A stretch of DNA of 64,000 nucleotides, taken from contig NZ_LT906478.1 in NCBI RefSeq assembly GCF_900187025.1, positions 914,001 through 978,000 on the forward strand. Reading direction: 5' to 3'. Source of the DNA: Listeria ivanovii subsp. ivanovii. Lineage in GTDB: Bacteria > Bacillota > Bacilli > Lactobacillales > Listeriaceae. The translations under genes were made by a program, and so were the position numbers. Below the pieces are notes generated by a model. That model was not told the DNA's origin. It searched no databases and was given only the letters and a program-made list of their open reading frames with translations. Positions 17,503 through 25,732 of this stretch are shown here, piece by piece (within the stretch, counting starts at the first letter, position 1; each line of letters starts with the position of its first letter).

Positions 17503-17967
17503 CTAGTTAATTTGTTTCGTAATATATGCTAGTAGCGCGTTCACACCAGCTGTTATCATTTGTTCTGTTTCATCAAAATCTCCAGTATAGTAAGGATCAG
17601 GAATATCTTTTTCTTCTTGACCAGGAACAAAAGACATCAACGAGCGAATAGTCGCAGCAGAATTAGTTGCAAGTGCCTCTAAATCACTTAAATTCTGTTG
17701 GTCCATTCCAATAATAAAATCTGCTTCCGCAAAATCAGCAGCAGAAATTTTTCTCGCTTTCATCGACTGATAATCGATATGATGTTTTTTCAAAATCGCT
17801 TTTGTTCCTCGGTGGGGTGGTTTTCCTAAATTCCATGTACCAGTCGCAGCGGAATCAATCGCAATTTTATCCGTCAGCCCAGCTTTCTCTACTTCAGCTC
17901 GGAAAAGTCCCTCCGCCATAGGAGAACGGCAAATATTTCCTAAACATACAAATACTACTTTTATCAA
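17503..17967 (-). CDS. Low-molecular-weight protein-tyrosine phosphatase
   Basis: 154 residues. The P-loop CLGNICRS (Cys8, Arg14) is at the N-terminus and the general acid loop DIPDPYYTGD near residue 120, which together define the LMW-PTP family (YfkJ-like). It removes phosphate from phosphotyrosine or small aryl phosphates in the cytoplasm. Start ATG 17967 follows an AGGAGG-type site. It is 18 bases downstream of the SMI1-like gene on the same strand, so they may be co-transcribed. Confidence 0.95.
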   Translation of the reverse strand: MIKVVFVCLGNICRSPMAEGLFRAEVEKAGLTDKIAIDSAATGTWNLGKPPHRGTKAILKKHHIDYQSMKARKISAADFAEADFIIGMDQQNLSDLEALATNSAATIRSLMSFVPGQEEKDIPDPYYTGDFDETEQMITAGVNALLAYITKQIN

Positions 17968-17985
17968 TGTTATTCCTCCTTTTTA

Positions 17986-18738
17986 TCAGTCGTGCCATTC
18001 TTTTTTTAATAACTCTAATGCGACCCAATCTATTCCTGCACTTTTTGAAAGTAATAAGAAAATCGTTTCTACTAAATCAGCATCTAGTTTGCGCCGGAAA
18101 TATAGCAATTGATTTTCAAATAAACTATAGGCAAGCAAACTATACGGAATTTCTTGCTTTTCGAGTAGGGTTATTAAAGTTTGCAAATACCAGTTTTTAT
18201 TTGAATAATCCTCTAACGCTTCCATTAATTGCTTTGTTTTCTGGACATTAGTTGCCGCAAGAATTTGATCTAATTTGATACGTGGAAAACGTTCCGCCAT
18301 ATCGATAGGAAAGGGGCTGAAATATAGCTGTTCTAAAAAATCCGCCATATTATCAGCAATAATAAGCGTTTGTAAAGTTTCAAAGTCAACATAGATGATA
18401 CTTGGTGTCTGATGCTCCTCTGTATACGAAAAGCCAATATAGCGAGATTTATCCTGATGGAAAAAAACTTGTTTGCCAGCAAGTTCCACATCTTTTTGTT
18501 CCGGAATAAAAGGTAACAATTCATCTAATCCAGCCAAGTAATAAATTTCACCAAAATCAAGCCCGTAAGATGTAGGTTCGCATGTTTTAAACTGATTCTT
18601 TCTAATGAGTCCACCATTTTGTTTTTGTATTAACTGTTTATATTCAGCAGGTAAAGAAACACCTAGCTCGGTTTCTTTCGCACGAATAGTATTTTCTGTT
18701 ACTCCTATACTACCGTTATCTATCCAAATACTCATCAT
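17986..18738 (-). CDS. SMI1/KNR4 (SUKH) domain protein
   Basis: 250 residues from ATG at 18738 behind GGGAGGAG. The N-terminal half (about 15-125) holds the SUKH motif pattern: ETELGVSLPAEYKQLIQKQNGG, then FGEIYYLAGLDEL and IGFSY. The C-terminal half is helical and not recognised. SUKH proteins often act as immunity proteins to polymorphic toxins or as general adaptors, but no toxin gene lies beside it and the position between core genes argues for a housekeeping use. Function unknown. Confidence 0.8.
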   Translation of the reverse strand: MMSIWIDNGSIGVTENTIRAKETELGVSLPAEYKQLIQKQNGGLIRKNQFKTCEPTSYGLDFGEIYYLAGLDELLPFIPEQKDVELAGKQVFFHQDKSRYIGFSYTEEHQTPSIIYVDFETLQTLIIADNMADFLEQLYFSPFPIDMAERFPRIKLDQILAATNVQKTKQLMEALEDYSNKNWYLQTLITLLEKQEIPYSLLAYSLFENQLLYFRRKLDADLVETIFLLLSKSAGIDWVALELLKKEWHD

Positions 18739-18784
18739 CCTCAACTCCTCCCTGTATTATCCTAAAAAAATAGAGGAAGCGCAA

Positions 18785-18836
18785 ATAAAAAACATAGTCA
18801 GGAAAAGCCGATTATTACGGTTTTTCCTGACTATAT
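18785..18836 (-). terminator. Terminator of the TPR/htpG operon
   Basis: ATAGTCAGGAAAA-GCCG (from 18794) pairs with CGG-TTTTTCCTGACTAT (to 18834); on the minus strand it is followed by GTTTTTTATTT. Confidence 0.88.
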
Positions 18837-18846
18837 TTAGTAAGAG

Positions 18847-19809
18847 TTATTTTAGACCATCACTATAGTAATTATTTTCATTGCGAGCATCAAATTTAGC
18901 TGTAAGTGTCTCCGTTTGTTCTACTAATTCTACCTCTTTTTCTGTATCAAAAAGGGGATAGGCAGCTTGGAGAAATAAAAGCCGGTCTAAGCCACTCTCT
19001 GATTGAAGTGCTGTTTCTTTGTTTGTATCAAACACTTCTCGTGCTTTTTCAAGTTGGTTCGAGCGAACTAAATAATGAAGTAGGTTCGCAAGTGGCGGGA
19101 CTAATGCTCCTTGATTTTTCACAAGCGGATACCCTTTATCGAAACATTCCTGTGCCATTTCAGTGTCACCTAGTTCTAAATAAGCAAGTGCCATAGTACC
19201 GTAAGTTAAATGAGGGACTTCTGCGCAGCGCTGTTTACCAGTAATAATTGGTTTAGCAACTTTTTTTGCTGTTTGATAATCTTTAGCAAAACAATAATAA
19301 TGAACTTGATCATTGGTTTCGCAAGCAGGACAATCGTTTAAGTAATCTGCTTTGGTTGAATACCACTTTTCAAAGTATTGTTTCGCTTTTTCGCTGTCAC
19401 CCATCCGTATCGCTGCAAGGGTAGTAACTTTATAGTAGGGGCGGAGCGAATAATTCTGCTGTTCAAATTTGGTTTTCATATCTAGCAAAAGACCATCTAC
19501 TTGCGCCTTAGAAACCTCGTCAAATGTTGGAATGTGTTCGCTAATCCATTTGTATTTCCAAAGTAAATCATAAGCATCGATAATTGATTCGTCATCTTCC
19601 CATTTCTTCACTAACCAACTAAAAGCTTTCAATTGTTTTTTCGGAAAGCCAGCAGTTAGGCAAGTATCGATGAGCATATCACGAGCTTCTACCGCATTTT
19701 CCAAATCATTATACATATCAGCGCTAGTAATTGCCCGTTCTAATACTTTCACCTTCTCTGCATTATCTTCCATTTGCCATGTCATTTCTAAATCTTCTAA
19801 ATAACTCAT
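18847..19809 (-). CDS. Tetratricopeptide-like protein encoded with htpG
   Basis: 320 residues. Alpha-helical, with repeating two-helix units such as AIRMGDSEKAKQYFEKWY and LAYLELGDTEMAQECFDKGYPL, consistent with TPR-like repeats. A CPACETNDQVHYYC stretch (about 160) might bind metal, but is otherwise unassigned. It begins 11 bases after the htpG stop, so the two are one operon; a co-chaperone or client-handling role is a reasonable guess from position only. No named family is recognised. Confidence 0.75.
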   Translation of the reverse strand: MSYLEDLEMTWQMEDNAEKVKVLERAITSADMYNDLENAVEARDMLIDTCLTAGFPKKQLKAFSWLVKKWEDDESIIDAYDLLWKYKWISEHIPTFDEVSKAQVDGLLLDMKTKFEQQNYSLRPYYKVTTLAAIRMGDSEKAKQYFEKWYSTKADYLNDCPACETNDQVHYYCFAKDYQTAKKVAKPIITGKQRCAEVPHLTYGTMALAYLELGDTEMAQECFDKGYPLVKNQGALVPPLANLLHYLVRSNQLEKAREVFDTNKETALQSESGLDRLLFLQAAYPLFDTEKEVELVEQTETLTAKFDARNENNYYSDGLK

Positions 19810-19820
19810 TTATGTGCCTC

Positions 19821-21623
19821 CTATAGCATGTCTAATATACGTATCATATTTTGATTCATTAATTCCATTTCTTTTCGTTTAAGCGGGTAATGGCCAAGTA
19901 GTAATGCTTGAATATATAGCACATTCACAATAACACTTAGTTCATCGACTGATTTTCCAGATGTAAATAGTCGTTTAATTAACTCGTTATCTAAATTTAA
20001 ATATAAATGAGCGAGCGGGGCAGGTGCTTGTTCTTTTTGAATGCTCTCCAGAATGTCACTAAAAACAGAACTAGATTCTTCCACTGCACGCTCCATTTCG
20101 CGAGTCGCTTGTGTAGCAGTAGAATGAATGAAGATAATGGGTAAGTTTTTTGGTTCAAAATGCTTAATTGCCACATCTGCATCAAATTCTGCCATCATTG
20201 CATTCATTTCCATTAAAATTGGTTGATAGGTAGTTTCTTCTTCTAATGTCATTGGTAAAAGTTTATCCGTCATTTCTTCGGGCTGAATTAAAACAAACTT
20301 TGTATTATCAAGTAAATGATTTAACTGTCCTAAAATCGGCGTATCATAAGAGTAGCCACCATTTATTAAGGTCATTCCGCTAGAACGAGCAATATCCGCC
20401 ATTTGTCTGAAATCATCCACAGAAAACGTGTAATAAATGGTTGTTTCCGTTTTCAAAATATCTGCTAACTTTTCCTCCCCATTTAAAGTTTTAAAAGTTA
20501 AATAAGGATAAATCAGTTTTAAAAATGGCGCATCTTCACTTGCTAGTGCTTTAAAACCAAGATAATGCGTCATTAGTAATTTCGTTAGCGCTTTTTCTGG
20601 TAATGTTTCGATACCCATTTTTAACGCTGCTCCAAGTTCAGCAGCCACGGTTGTTAAACGCTCATTTTTATAAAATGATTCCCGAGAAGCCACAGGTTGA
20701 AGTTCATCTGTCCAAAGCACACATTCAGCGAAAAACGCCCAATCTGGCAGAACATTATTCGCCTCACTAGTAACAAACATATTATTTAAAAATACGGTTT
20801 GTTTTCGAACGGCATTCATTTGCACAGTATATGGAATCATATAAGCAATTCCAAAAGTCCGGCCAGAATCATTTTCTATTAAAAAGTAATCTTCAAAACG
20901 TATTCCAAGGATATGCTCTCCGTAATGAATAATTTGCTCTCTAGAAAGATTGTGTAAAGTCTCTTTATTAGCAAACTGTTTTGTCCATTCATTTATTCTT
21001 TCTTCATAACCGTCTTTTTCTATTAATATAGTACTTTCTAAAGAGGAACCGTATTTTTTAAGAGTGTTCATTAAGTATTCAGTTTCCTCACATTCAGGAT
21101 GTTCTTCTAGACCAGCTCGGAGGCGCAAATATACTTGCGTTCCAGGCTCACGTGTTTCCGTGTCTAATTTTCGAACAGAATAAGTTCCATCCGCTTTTCC
21201 GCGCCATTCGGTCGTTTCATTATTTTTTTTTGAAGTGGAAATCATCACAATTTCATCACTCACAATAAAACAAGAAAGTAAGCCAATTCCAAATCGTCCA
21301 ATAAAATCATTTGCTTCCTGTCCATCAAATGTCTTTTCTCCTTTGGATGAGTTAGCGATAGTTGCAAAGAAAGCGTGAACTTCTTCTTCCGTTAATCCAA
21401 TACCGTTATCTTCTAAAATCAATGTTTTTTCAGCCGGTTTACCAGACAAAGAAACATGGATTTCTCCTTCTATTTCTGGTTCTAATTTTTTCCTAGCTCT
21501 AATCGCATCGGTAGCATTTTGCAATAATTCCCGAATATACACATCTTTTTCATCATATAAGTGATTAGAGAGGATATCAATCATACCAGCTAAATTCACT
21601 TGAAAGCGGTGAGTATAATCCAT
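19821..21623 (-). CDS. htpG: Molecular chaperone HtpG (Hsp90 family)
   Basis: 600 residues from ATG at 21623, eight bases from AGGAGG. The N-terminal GHKL ATPase domain shows YIRELLQNATDAI, LEDNGIGLT and GRFGIGLLSCF. Middle and C-terminal domains follow with divergent sequence, so it belongs to the shorter, diverged Gram-positive HSP90-like group rather than the E. coli type. It folds or holds client proteins in the cytoplasm using ATP. First gene of an operon with the TPR-like gene. No CtsR or CIRCE site is seen upstream; only a sigma-A promoter. Confidence 0.9.
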   Translation of the reverse strand: MDYTHRFQVNLAGMIDILSNHLYDEKDVYIRELLQNATDAIRARKKLEPEIEGEIHVSLSGKPAEKTLILEDNGIGLTEEEVHAFFATIANSSKGEKTFDGQEANDFIGRFGIGLLSCFIVSDEIVMISTSKKNNETTEWRGKADGTYSVRKLDTETREPGTQVYLRLRAGLEEHPECEETEYLMNTLKKYGSSLESTILIEKDGYEERINEWTKQFANKETLHNLSREQIIHYGEHILGIRFEDYFLIENDSGRTFGIAYMIPYTVQMNAVRKQTVFLNNMFVTSEANNVLPDWAFFAECVLWTDELQPVASRESFYKNERLTTVAAELGAALKMGIETLPEKALTKLLMTHYLGFKALASEDAPFLKLIYPYLTFKTLNGEEKLADILKTETTIYYTFSVDDFRQMADIARSSGMTLINGGYSYDTPILGQLNHLLDNTKFVLIQPEEMTDKLLPMTLEEETTYQPILMEMNAMMAEFDADVAIKHFEPKNLPIIFIHSTATQATREMERAVEESSSVFSDILESIQKEQAPAPLAHLYLNLDNELIKRLFTSGKSVDELSVIVNVLYIQALLLGHYPLKRKEMELMNQNMIRILDML

Positions 21624-21663
21624 AAACATGTCCTCCTAGTTGAATAATTCTAGCTTTTATTCT

Positions 21664-21692
21664 ATCATAAAAGAGTAGGTAAAAGCTGTGAA
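21664..21692 (-). promoter_or_regulatory. Sigma-A promoter of htpG
   Basis: Minus strand TTCACA (21692-21687), 17-base spacer, TATGAT (21669-21664), 41 bases before the start. Confidence 0.6.
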
Positions 21693-21743
21693 CATTTTAA
21701 GAAATGTTTAATAAAAAAAATCAGTGGTAAATACTTTGTGATG

Positions 21744-21767
21744 GTTTCCACACTGGACATGGGGAAC
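21744..21767 (+). promoter_or_regulatory. Probable sigma-B promoter of fri
   Basis: GTTT (21744-21747), 14-base spacer, GGGAAC (21762-21767). A sigma-B-dependent start is known for Listeria fri. It overlaps the sigma-A promoter. Confidence 0.55.
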
Positions 21768-21782
21768 GAAATAGATTATACT
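21754..21782 (+). promoter_or_regulatory. Sigma-A promoter of fri
   Basis: TGGACA (21754-21759), 17-base spacer, TATACT (21777-21782). Confidence 0.65.
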
Positions 21783-21792
21783 TATTATTAAG

Positions 21793-21807
21793 TGATAATC
21801 ATTATAA
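21793..21807 (+). promoter_or_regulatory. PerR-type (Per/Fur) box before fri
   Basis: TGATAATCATTATAA matches the PerR box TTATAATNATTATAA at 14 of 15 positions. It sits just downstream of the sigma-A -10, where repressor binding would block transcription. Fur boxes share this core, so dual control is possible; PerR control of fri is known in Listeria. Confidence 0.8.
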
Positions 21808-21824
21808 ATAGGAGGAAGATAAAT

Positions 21825-22295
21825 ATGAAAACAATCAATTCAGTAGACACAAAGGAATTTTTGAATCATCAAGTAGCGAACTTAAACGTATTCACGGTAA
21901 AAATTCATCAAATCCACTGGTATATGAGAGGGCACAACTTCTTCACTTTACATGAAAAAATGGACGATTTATATAGTGAATTCGGTGAACAAATGGATGA
22001 AGTAGCAGAACGTTTGCTAGCGATTGGTGGCAGTCCGTTTTCCACTTTAAAAGAGTTCTTAGAAAATGCAAGCGTGGAAGAAGCTCCATATACTAAACCA
22101 AAAACAATGGATCAATTAATGGAAGATTTAGTTGGTACACTGGAATTACTTAGAGACGAATATCAACAAGGTATTGAACTAACTGACAAAGAAGGCGACA
22201 ATGTAACAAACGATATGTTAATTGCCTTCAAAGCAAGCATTGATAAACATATCTGGATGTTCAAAGCTTTCTTAGGGAAAGCACCATTAGAATAA
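21825..22295 (+). CDS. fri: Dps-like ferritin Fri (Flp)
   Basis: 156 residues from ATG 21825 after ATAGGAGGAAG, the known length of Listeria Fri. It is a Dps-family dodecameric ferritin that oxidises and stores iron with hydrogen peroxide, protecting against oxidative stress, cold and starvation. The inter-subunit ferroxidase residues lie in FTVKIHQIHWYMRGHNFFTLHEKMDDLYSEF (His/Asp/Glu set) near residue 30-60. It does not have a DNA-binding lysine-rich tail. It is monocistronic, with sigma-A and sigma-B promoters and a PerR box upstream. Confidence 0.96.
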   Translation: MKTINSVDTKEFLNHQVANLNVFTVKIHQIHWYMRGHNFFTLHEKMDDLYSEFGEQMDEVAERLLAIGGSPFSTLKEFLENASVEEAPYTKPKTMDQLMEDLVGTLELLRDEYQQGIELTDKEGDNVTNDMLIAFKASIDKHIWMFKAFLGKAPLE

Positions 22296-22302
22296 ATTAT
22301 GT

Positions 22303-22340
22303 AAAACTGTGTGGAGATTTTATTTCCACACAGTTTTTGG
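22303..22340 (+). terminator. Terminator of fri
   Basis: AAAACTGTGTGGA (22303-22315) pairs perfectly with TCCACACAGTTTT (22325-22337), ending in T5. Confidence 0.93.
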
Positions 22341-22531
22341 TATGTCCTGTTATAGTACAATAATATCATTTTTAAATTGTTTTAATACAACTTGGTTTGA
22401 AAAATCATAGAAAGAGGTATATTAACTTCATAACAAAAAGCAGAAAAAGTGAATTCAAACGAAAAATCTGCTATTCTTGAGTAACATAGAACGGAATTTC
22501 CGTACAAAAATTTGGAACGAGGAGTGATCGC

Positions 22532-22828
22532 ATGAATATCGAGGTAACGGACCAAGCAAATAAATGGTTCCATGATGAATTTAATGTAGCAAATGGCAAT
22601 GGAATCCGACTTTTCGCCAAGTATGGTGGTTCAAATAGCTCCTTACACCCTGGTTTCTCCATTGGTTTAACCGCCGAAAAGCCGCAAGAAGCAGCAGTTT
22701 CAGAGAAAAAGGAAGATTTAGTTTTCTTCATTGAAGACCATGATTATTGGTACTTTAAAGATCATGATTGGAAAATTGACTATGAACCAAAAACCGAAGA
22801 AGTCTCATTTTCTTTTAAAGAAAAGTAA
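22532..22828 (+). CDS. YneR-like HesB/IscA-fold protein without cysteines
   Basis: 98 residues from ATG 22532 behind ACGAGGAGTG. The pattern MNIEVTDQANKWFHDEF, RLFAKYGG and HPGFSIGL, ending DHDWKIDYEPKTEEVSFSF, resembles B. subtilis YneR of the HesB/YadR/YfhF family. IscA/HesB proteins usually carry iron-sulfur clusters on three cysteines, but this protein has none, so it cannot be a conventional cluster carrier. It stands alone between two terminators. Its job is unknown. Confidence 0.85.
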   Translation: MNIEVTDQANKWFHDEFNVANGNGIRLFAKYGGSNSSLHPGFSIGLTAEKPQEAAVSEKKEDLVFFIEDHDYWYFKDHDWKIDYEPKTEEVSFSFKEK

Positions 22829-22844
22829 AATGAGACTAACATAA

Positions 22845-22886
22845 ATTACCGTATGTAATCCATTTGATTTCATACGGTTTTTGTTT
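22845..22886 (+). terminator. Terminator of the YneR-like gene
   Basis: ACCGTATG (22848-22855) pairs with CATACGGT (22871-22878) followed by TTTTTGTTTT. Confidence 0.85.
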
Positions 22887-22948
22887 TAAAAAAGCCTTTA
22901 CTGTTTTCTTGCTGTTTGCTATTCTACTAAGAGAGCAGGAGGAATAGT

Positions 22949-24079
22949 ATGACAAAGAAATTAGTAATATGTATCAGTATAATCGCGTTATTTTTAGGCG
23001 GTTGCAGTTTTTCAGATCAATCAGAAAATACGTCTAATGTGACAGAAAAAACATTAACAGGAGCAGAATTCCAGTTTTTTGATGTTGGACAGGGTGATAG
23101 TACACTTATTCAGTCAGAAGATGGAACTACTATCCTGATTGATACAGGCAGACAAGATGATGACCGAATTTTAACCTATTTAAAAGAAGCGAAAGTGGAG
23201 AAGATAGACTTATTGTTGCTGACACACCCACATGCAGACCATATTGGCAATGCAGATAAAGTAATTGCTACATATAAACCAAAAGAAATCTGGATGGACG
23301 GACTGACTTTTTCCAGTAGTATTTACGAAAAGGTCATTGACGCGGCACTTGCTTCTGATGCGACTTATAAAGAACCAAGACGCGGTGATAAAGCTTCATT
23401 TGGCCCATTTGATTTGACAGTCCTCAGTCCGGACAAATTAGAAAATGATGCTAACAATGATTCGATAGCGGTGAAAATATCTTATAAAGACATTTCAGCT
23501 ATTTTCACTGGAGATGCGGAAAAAGGGCGTGAAAAAGAAATGGCCGAGAGTGGTGCTAATTTGGAAGCCGATATTTTGGATTTAGGGCATCATGGTTCCT
23601 CTACATCTAATCAGCCTTTTTTCTTAGATAAAGTAAATCCGCAAGTGGCTGTTTATTCTGCAGAACTTGCGAACAGTTATGGTCACCCACACATAGAGGT
23701 ACTAGAATGGCTAAAAGATCGTGATATCCAAACATATGGAACCGATGTAAATGGCACTGTTACAATCGAAACAGATGGTGAAAAGATCCATGTGCAAACT
23801 GAAAAAGATGGGACACCCAAACCTGGGAGTAGCTACAACAAAGAAAATAGTACGCAAAAAACTGAAGACGCAACTTCCGAAGAATTACCAGAAACAATCA
23901 ATATTAATACGGCCTCTAGCGAAGAACTGGAACTATTACCACTTATTGGCCCTGCACTTGCAGAGAAAATTATCGCGGAACGCCCCTATCAATCAATTGA
24001 GGACTTGAAAAAAATTAACGGCATTGGCGATGGAATCGTGCGACAAATAAAAGAACAAGGCATTGCCGTCACAAAGTAG
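22949..24079 (+). CDS. Lipoprotein with ComEC-like metallo-hydrolase and ComEA-like HhH domains
   Basis: 376 residues. A lipobox (LFLGGC, Cys19) predicts a membrane-anchored extracellular lipoprotein. An MBL domain of the ComEC C-terminal kind (about 38-275) carries THPHADHIGN and LGHHGSSTSN. A linker rich in Thr, Ser and Lys follows, then a helix-hairpin-helix domain (about 318-376: INTASSEELELLPLIGPALAEKI), as in ComEA. The parts suggest DNA or nucleotide handling outside the membrane, but this is not a competence channel since ComEC membrane parts are absent. The DUF3006 gene follows directly. Confidence 0.88.
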   Translation: MTKKLVICISIIALFLGGCSFSDQSENTSNVTEKTLTGAEFQFFDVGQGDSTLIQSEDGTTILIDTGRQDDDRILTYLKEAKVEKIDLLLLTHPHADHIGNADKVIATYKPKEIWMDGLTFSSSIYEKVIDAALASDATYKEPRRGDKASFGPFDLTVLSPDKLENDANNDSIAVKISYKDISAIFTGDAEKGREKEMAESGANLEADILDLGHHGSSTSNQPFFLDKVNPQVAVYSAELANSYGHPHIEVLEWLKDRDIQTYGTDVNGTVTIETDGEKIHVQTEKDGTPKPGSSYNKENSTQKTEDATSEELPETININTASSEELELLPLIGPALAEKIIAERPYQSIEDLKKINGIGDGIVRQIKEQGIAVTK

Positions 24080-24088
24080 GTGATTAGT

Positions 24089-24316
24089 TTGAAAAAAGCG
24101 ATTTTAGATAGAATTGAGGAGGGGAGAGCAGTTTTTCTGCTAGAGCCAGATAATACGGAATGGGTAGTAGAACAAACAAGTCTGGATGAGGCAATAAAAG
24201 AAGGGGATGTAGTCATTATTTCCGGTACAAATGAAATAACAAAACAACCCCAAGAAACAGAAGCTATGAAAAAACGTATTGCTGAAAAACTAGAAAAACT
24301 CCGTGGGAAAAACTGA
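24089..24316 (+). CDS. DUF3006 protein
   Basis: 75 residues from TTG 24089, preceded by TAGGTGAT; GTG 24080, right after the upstream stop, is the alternative and would add three residues. The start LKKAILDRIEEGRAVFLLEPDNTEWVV fits DUF3006, small proteins very often encoded after a ComEC-like MBL hydrolase, as here. The rest is a charged helix. It is presumably cytoplasmic while its partner is secreted, so how they cooperate is unclear. Confidence 0.78.
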   Translation: MKKAILDRIEEGRAVFLLEPDNTEWVVEQTSLDEAIKEGDVVIISGTNEITKQPQETEAMKKRIAEKLEKLRGKN

Positions 24317-24464
24317 GAAAAACTTTGTTGAACTCTCATGAAATTATCATGTGCCTTTCAGCGCATTCTTTTTTAGAAAAGTTATTATATGTATAAGCTA
24401 ACAACAAGCAAAACATTTTCATTTCTTTCCCTTTTTAGAATGAAAATCCCAAACTCCCTTTTAG

Positions 24465-24504
24465 CTAGTGCGGTTTACTCCCTTTTTCCGCACTAGTTTT
24501 TTTT
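24465..24504. terminator. Strong terminator after the DUF3006 operon
   Basis: CTAGTGCGG (24465-24473) pairs perfectly with CCGCACTAG (24488-24496), then T8. It lies 150 bases after the DUF3006 stop and just before the end of the converging MFS gene. Confidence 0.88.
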
Positions 24505-24514
24505 ATGCGTAAAA

Positions 24515-25732
24515 TTATTTTTTCTTGGAGAATAAGAATTTATTTCGACCAGCATCTAGGCCGCAATACAGCATTAATAGGGAAATACCGATTAGCACAA
24601 ATAAGGTTGGTTGCCAGCTACCTAGTAAATCGTGCAAAATTCCGAACAGAATCGGACCGGAAGCAGCAAATAAATAACCAATCGATTGTGCCATTCCTGA
24701 CAAATCTGCTGATTCAGTAGCGCTTGTTGTTCGCAAATTGAAGAACATCATCGAAAGACTGAATGACATCCCCGAACCAATACCATATAAAATAATAACT
24801 AGCGACAAAATAAATAAGTTCCCATTCGCAAACATAATCCCCAAAATCCCAATGAGAAATAGGGAAATAGAAATTCCGACAAGTAACTGTTGATTTTTCA
24901 TTCGTCCAGCAATAATCGGAATAATGAAAGTAACAGGCATGACAGCAAATTGCATCAACGACAACATTAATCCACTAGAAGTACTTGATAAACCTTGTTC
25001 TGCTAAAATATTAGGCAACCAAGCAATCGAAATATAATAAATCGCTGACTGAGAACCCATAAACAGCGAAATTTTCCATGCGAGTGGTGCTTTCCAGACA
25101 GAAGTTGTCACTAAATGAGCTGCTATTTTTACCGTATTTTTCTGATTATATTTCAATTGAGGCAGCCAAATAATGAATGCCAAAACGCCTAAAAATGCCC
25201 AGAAAATCATACTTCCTCTCCAACTAAATGGATTATTCATTGCAATCGGCACCGTTAATCCAGCCGCAATCGCCGAACACAAATTCATCGAAATCGAATA
25301 AACCCCGGTCATTAGTCCCAATTTAAATGGAAATTCTTTTTTTATTAAACTAGGTAAAAGTACATTCCCAACCGCAATCGCTAGTCCGATTAAAAAAGTA
25401 CCCACAAATAAGTTTCCCATTCCTCCAAAGGGACGAAGAAAACTGCCGATAACTAGTGTTAAAAGGGCAATAAAAAGCAATACTTCGATTCCTAAAGAGC
25501 GACTAAGTTTAGAAACAAACGGTGATAAACCAGCAAATGCCAGAAGTGGGATAGTTGTAAGCAGTCCGGCCATCGCATTAGTCAAATGTAAATCAGATTG
25601 AATCATTCCCATTAGTGGGCCAACAGAGGTAATAGGTGTTCGTAAATTTGCAGCAATTAAAATAATCCCAATAATAAGCATTACCTTACTTGGACGAGTA
25701 AGGATTTTTTCTTTCGTTAAATCTACATTCAT
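24515..25732 (-). CDS. MFS transporter, CynX/NimT (YycB) family
   Basis: 405 residues with 12 predicted helices. The opening ANLRTPITSVGPLMGMI and the later NVLLPSLIKKEFP are hallmarks of the CynX/NimT cyanate/nitroimidazole transporter family (B. subtilis YycB). Its true substrate is unknown. The start codon overlaps the stop of the upstream GntR gene by four bases (ATGA), so the regulator and transporter are translationally coupled and the regulator probably controls its own operon. Confidence 0.88.
   Translation of the reverse strand: MNVDLTKEKILTRPSKVMLIIGIILIAANLRTPITSVGPLMGMIQSDLHLTNAMAGLLTTIPLLAFAGLSPFVSKLSRSLGIEVLLFIALLTLVIGSFLRPFGGMGNLFVGTFLIGLAIAVGNVLLPSLIKKEFPFKLGLMTGVYSISMNLCSAIAAGLTVPIAMNNPFSWRGSMIFWAFLGVLAFIIWLPQLKYNQKNTVKIAAHLVTTSVWKAPLAWKISLFMGSQSAIYYISIAWLPNILAEQGLSSTSSGLMLSLMQFAVMPVTFIIPIIAGRMKNQQLLVGISISLFLIGILGIMFANGNLFILSLVIILYGIGSGMSFSLSMMFFNLRTTSATESADLSGMAQSIGYLFAASGPILFGILHDLLGSWQPTLFVLIGISLLMLYCGLDAGRNKFLFSKKK

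Noticed and set aside
18333-18524. Overlapping minus-strand ORF within the SMI1 gene
   Set aside because: Out-of-frame shadow with no ribosome site; the SMI1 frame carries the domain motifs.
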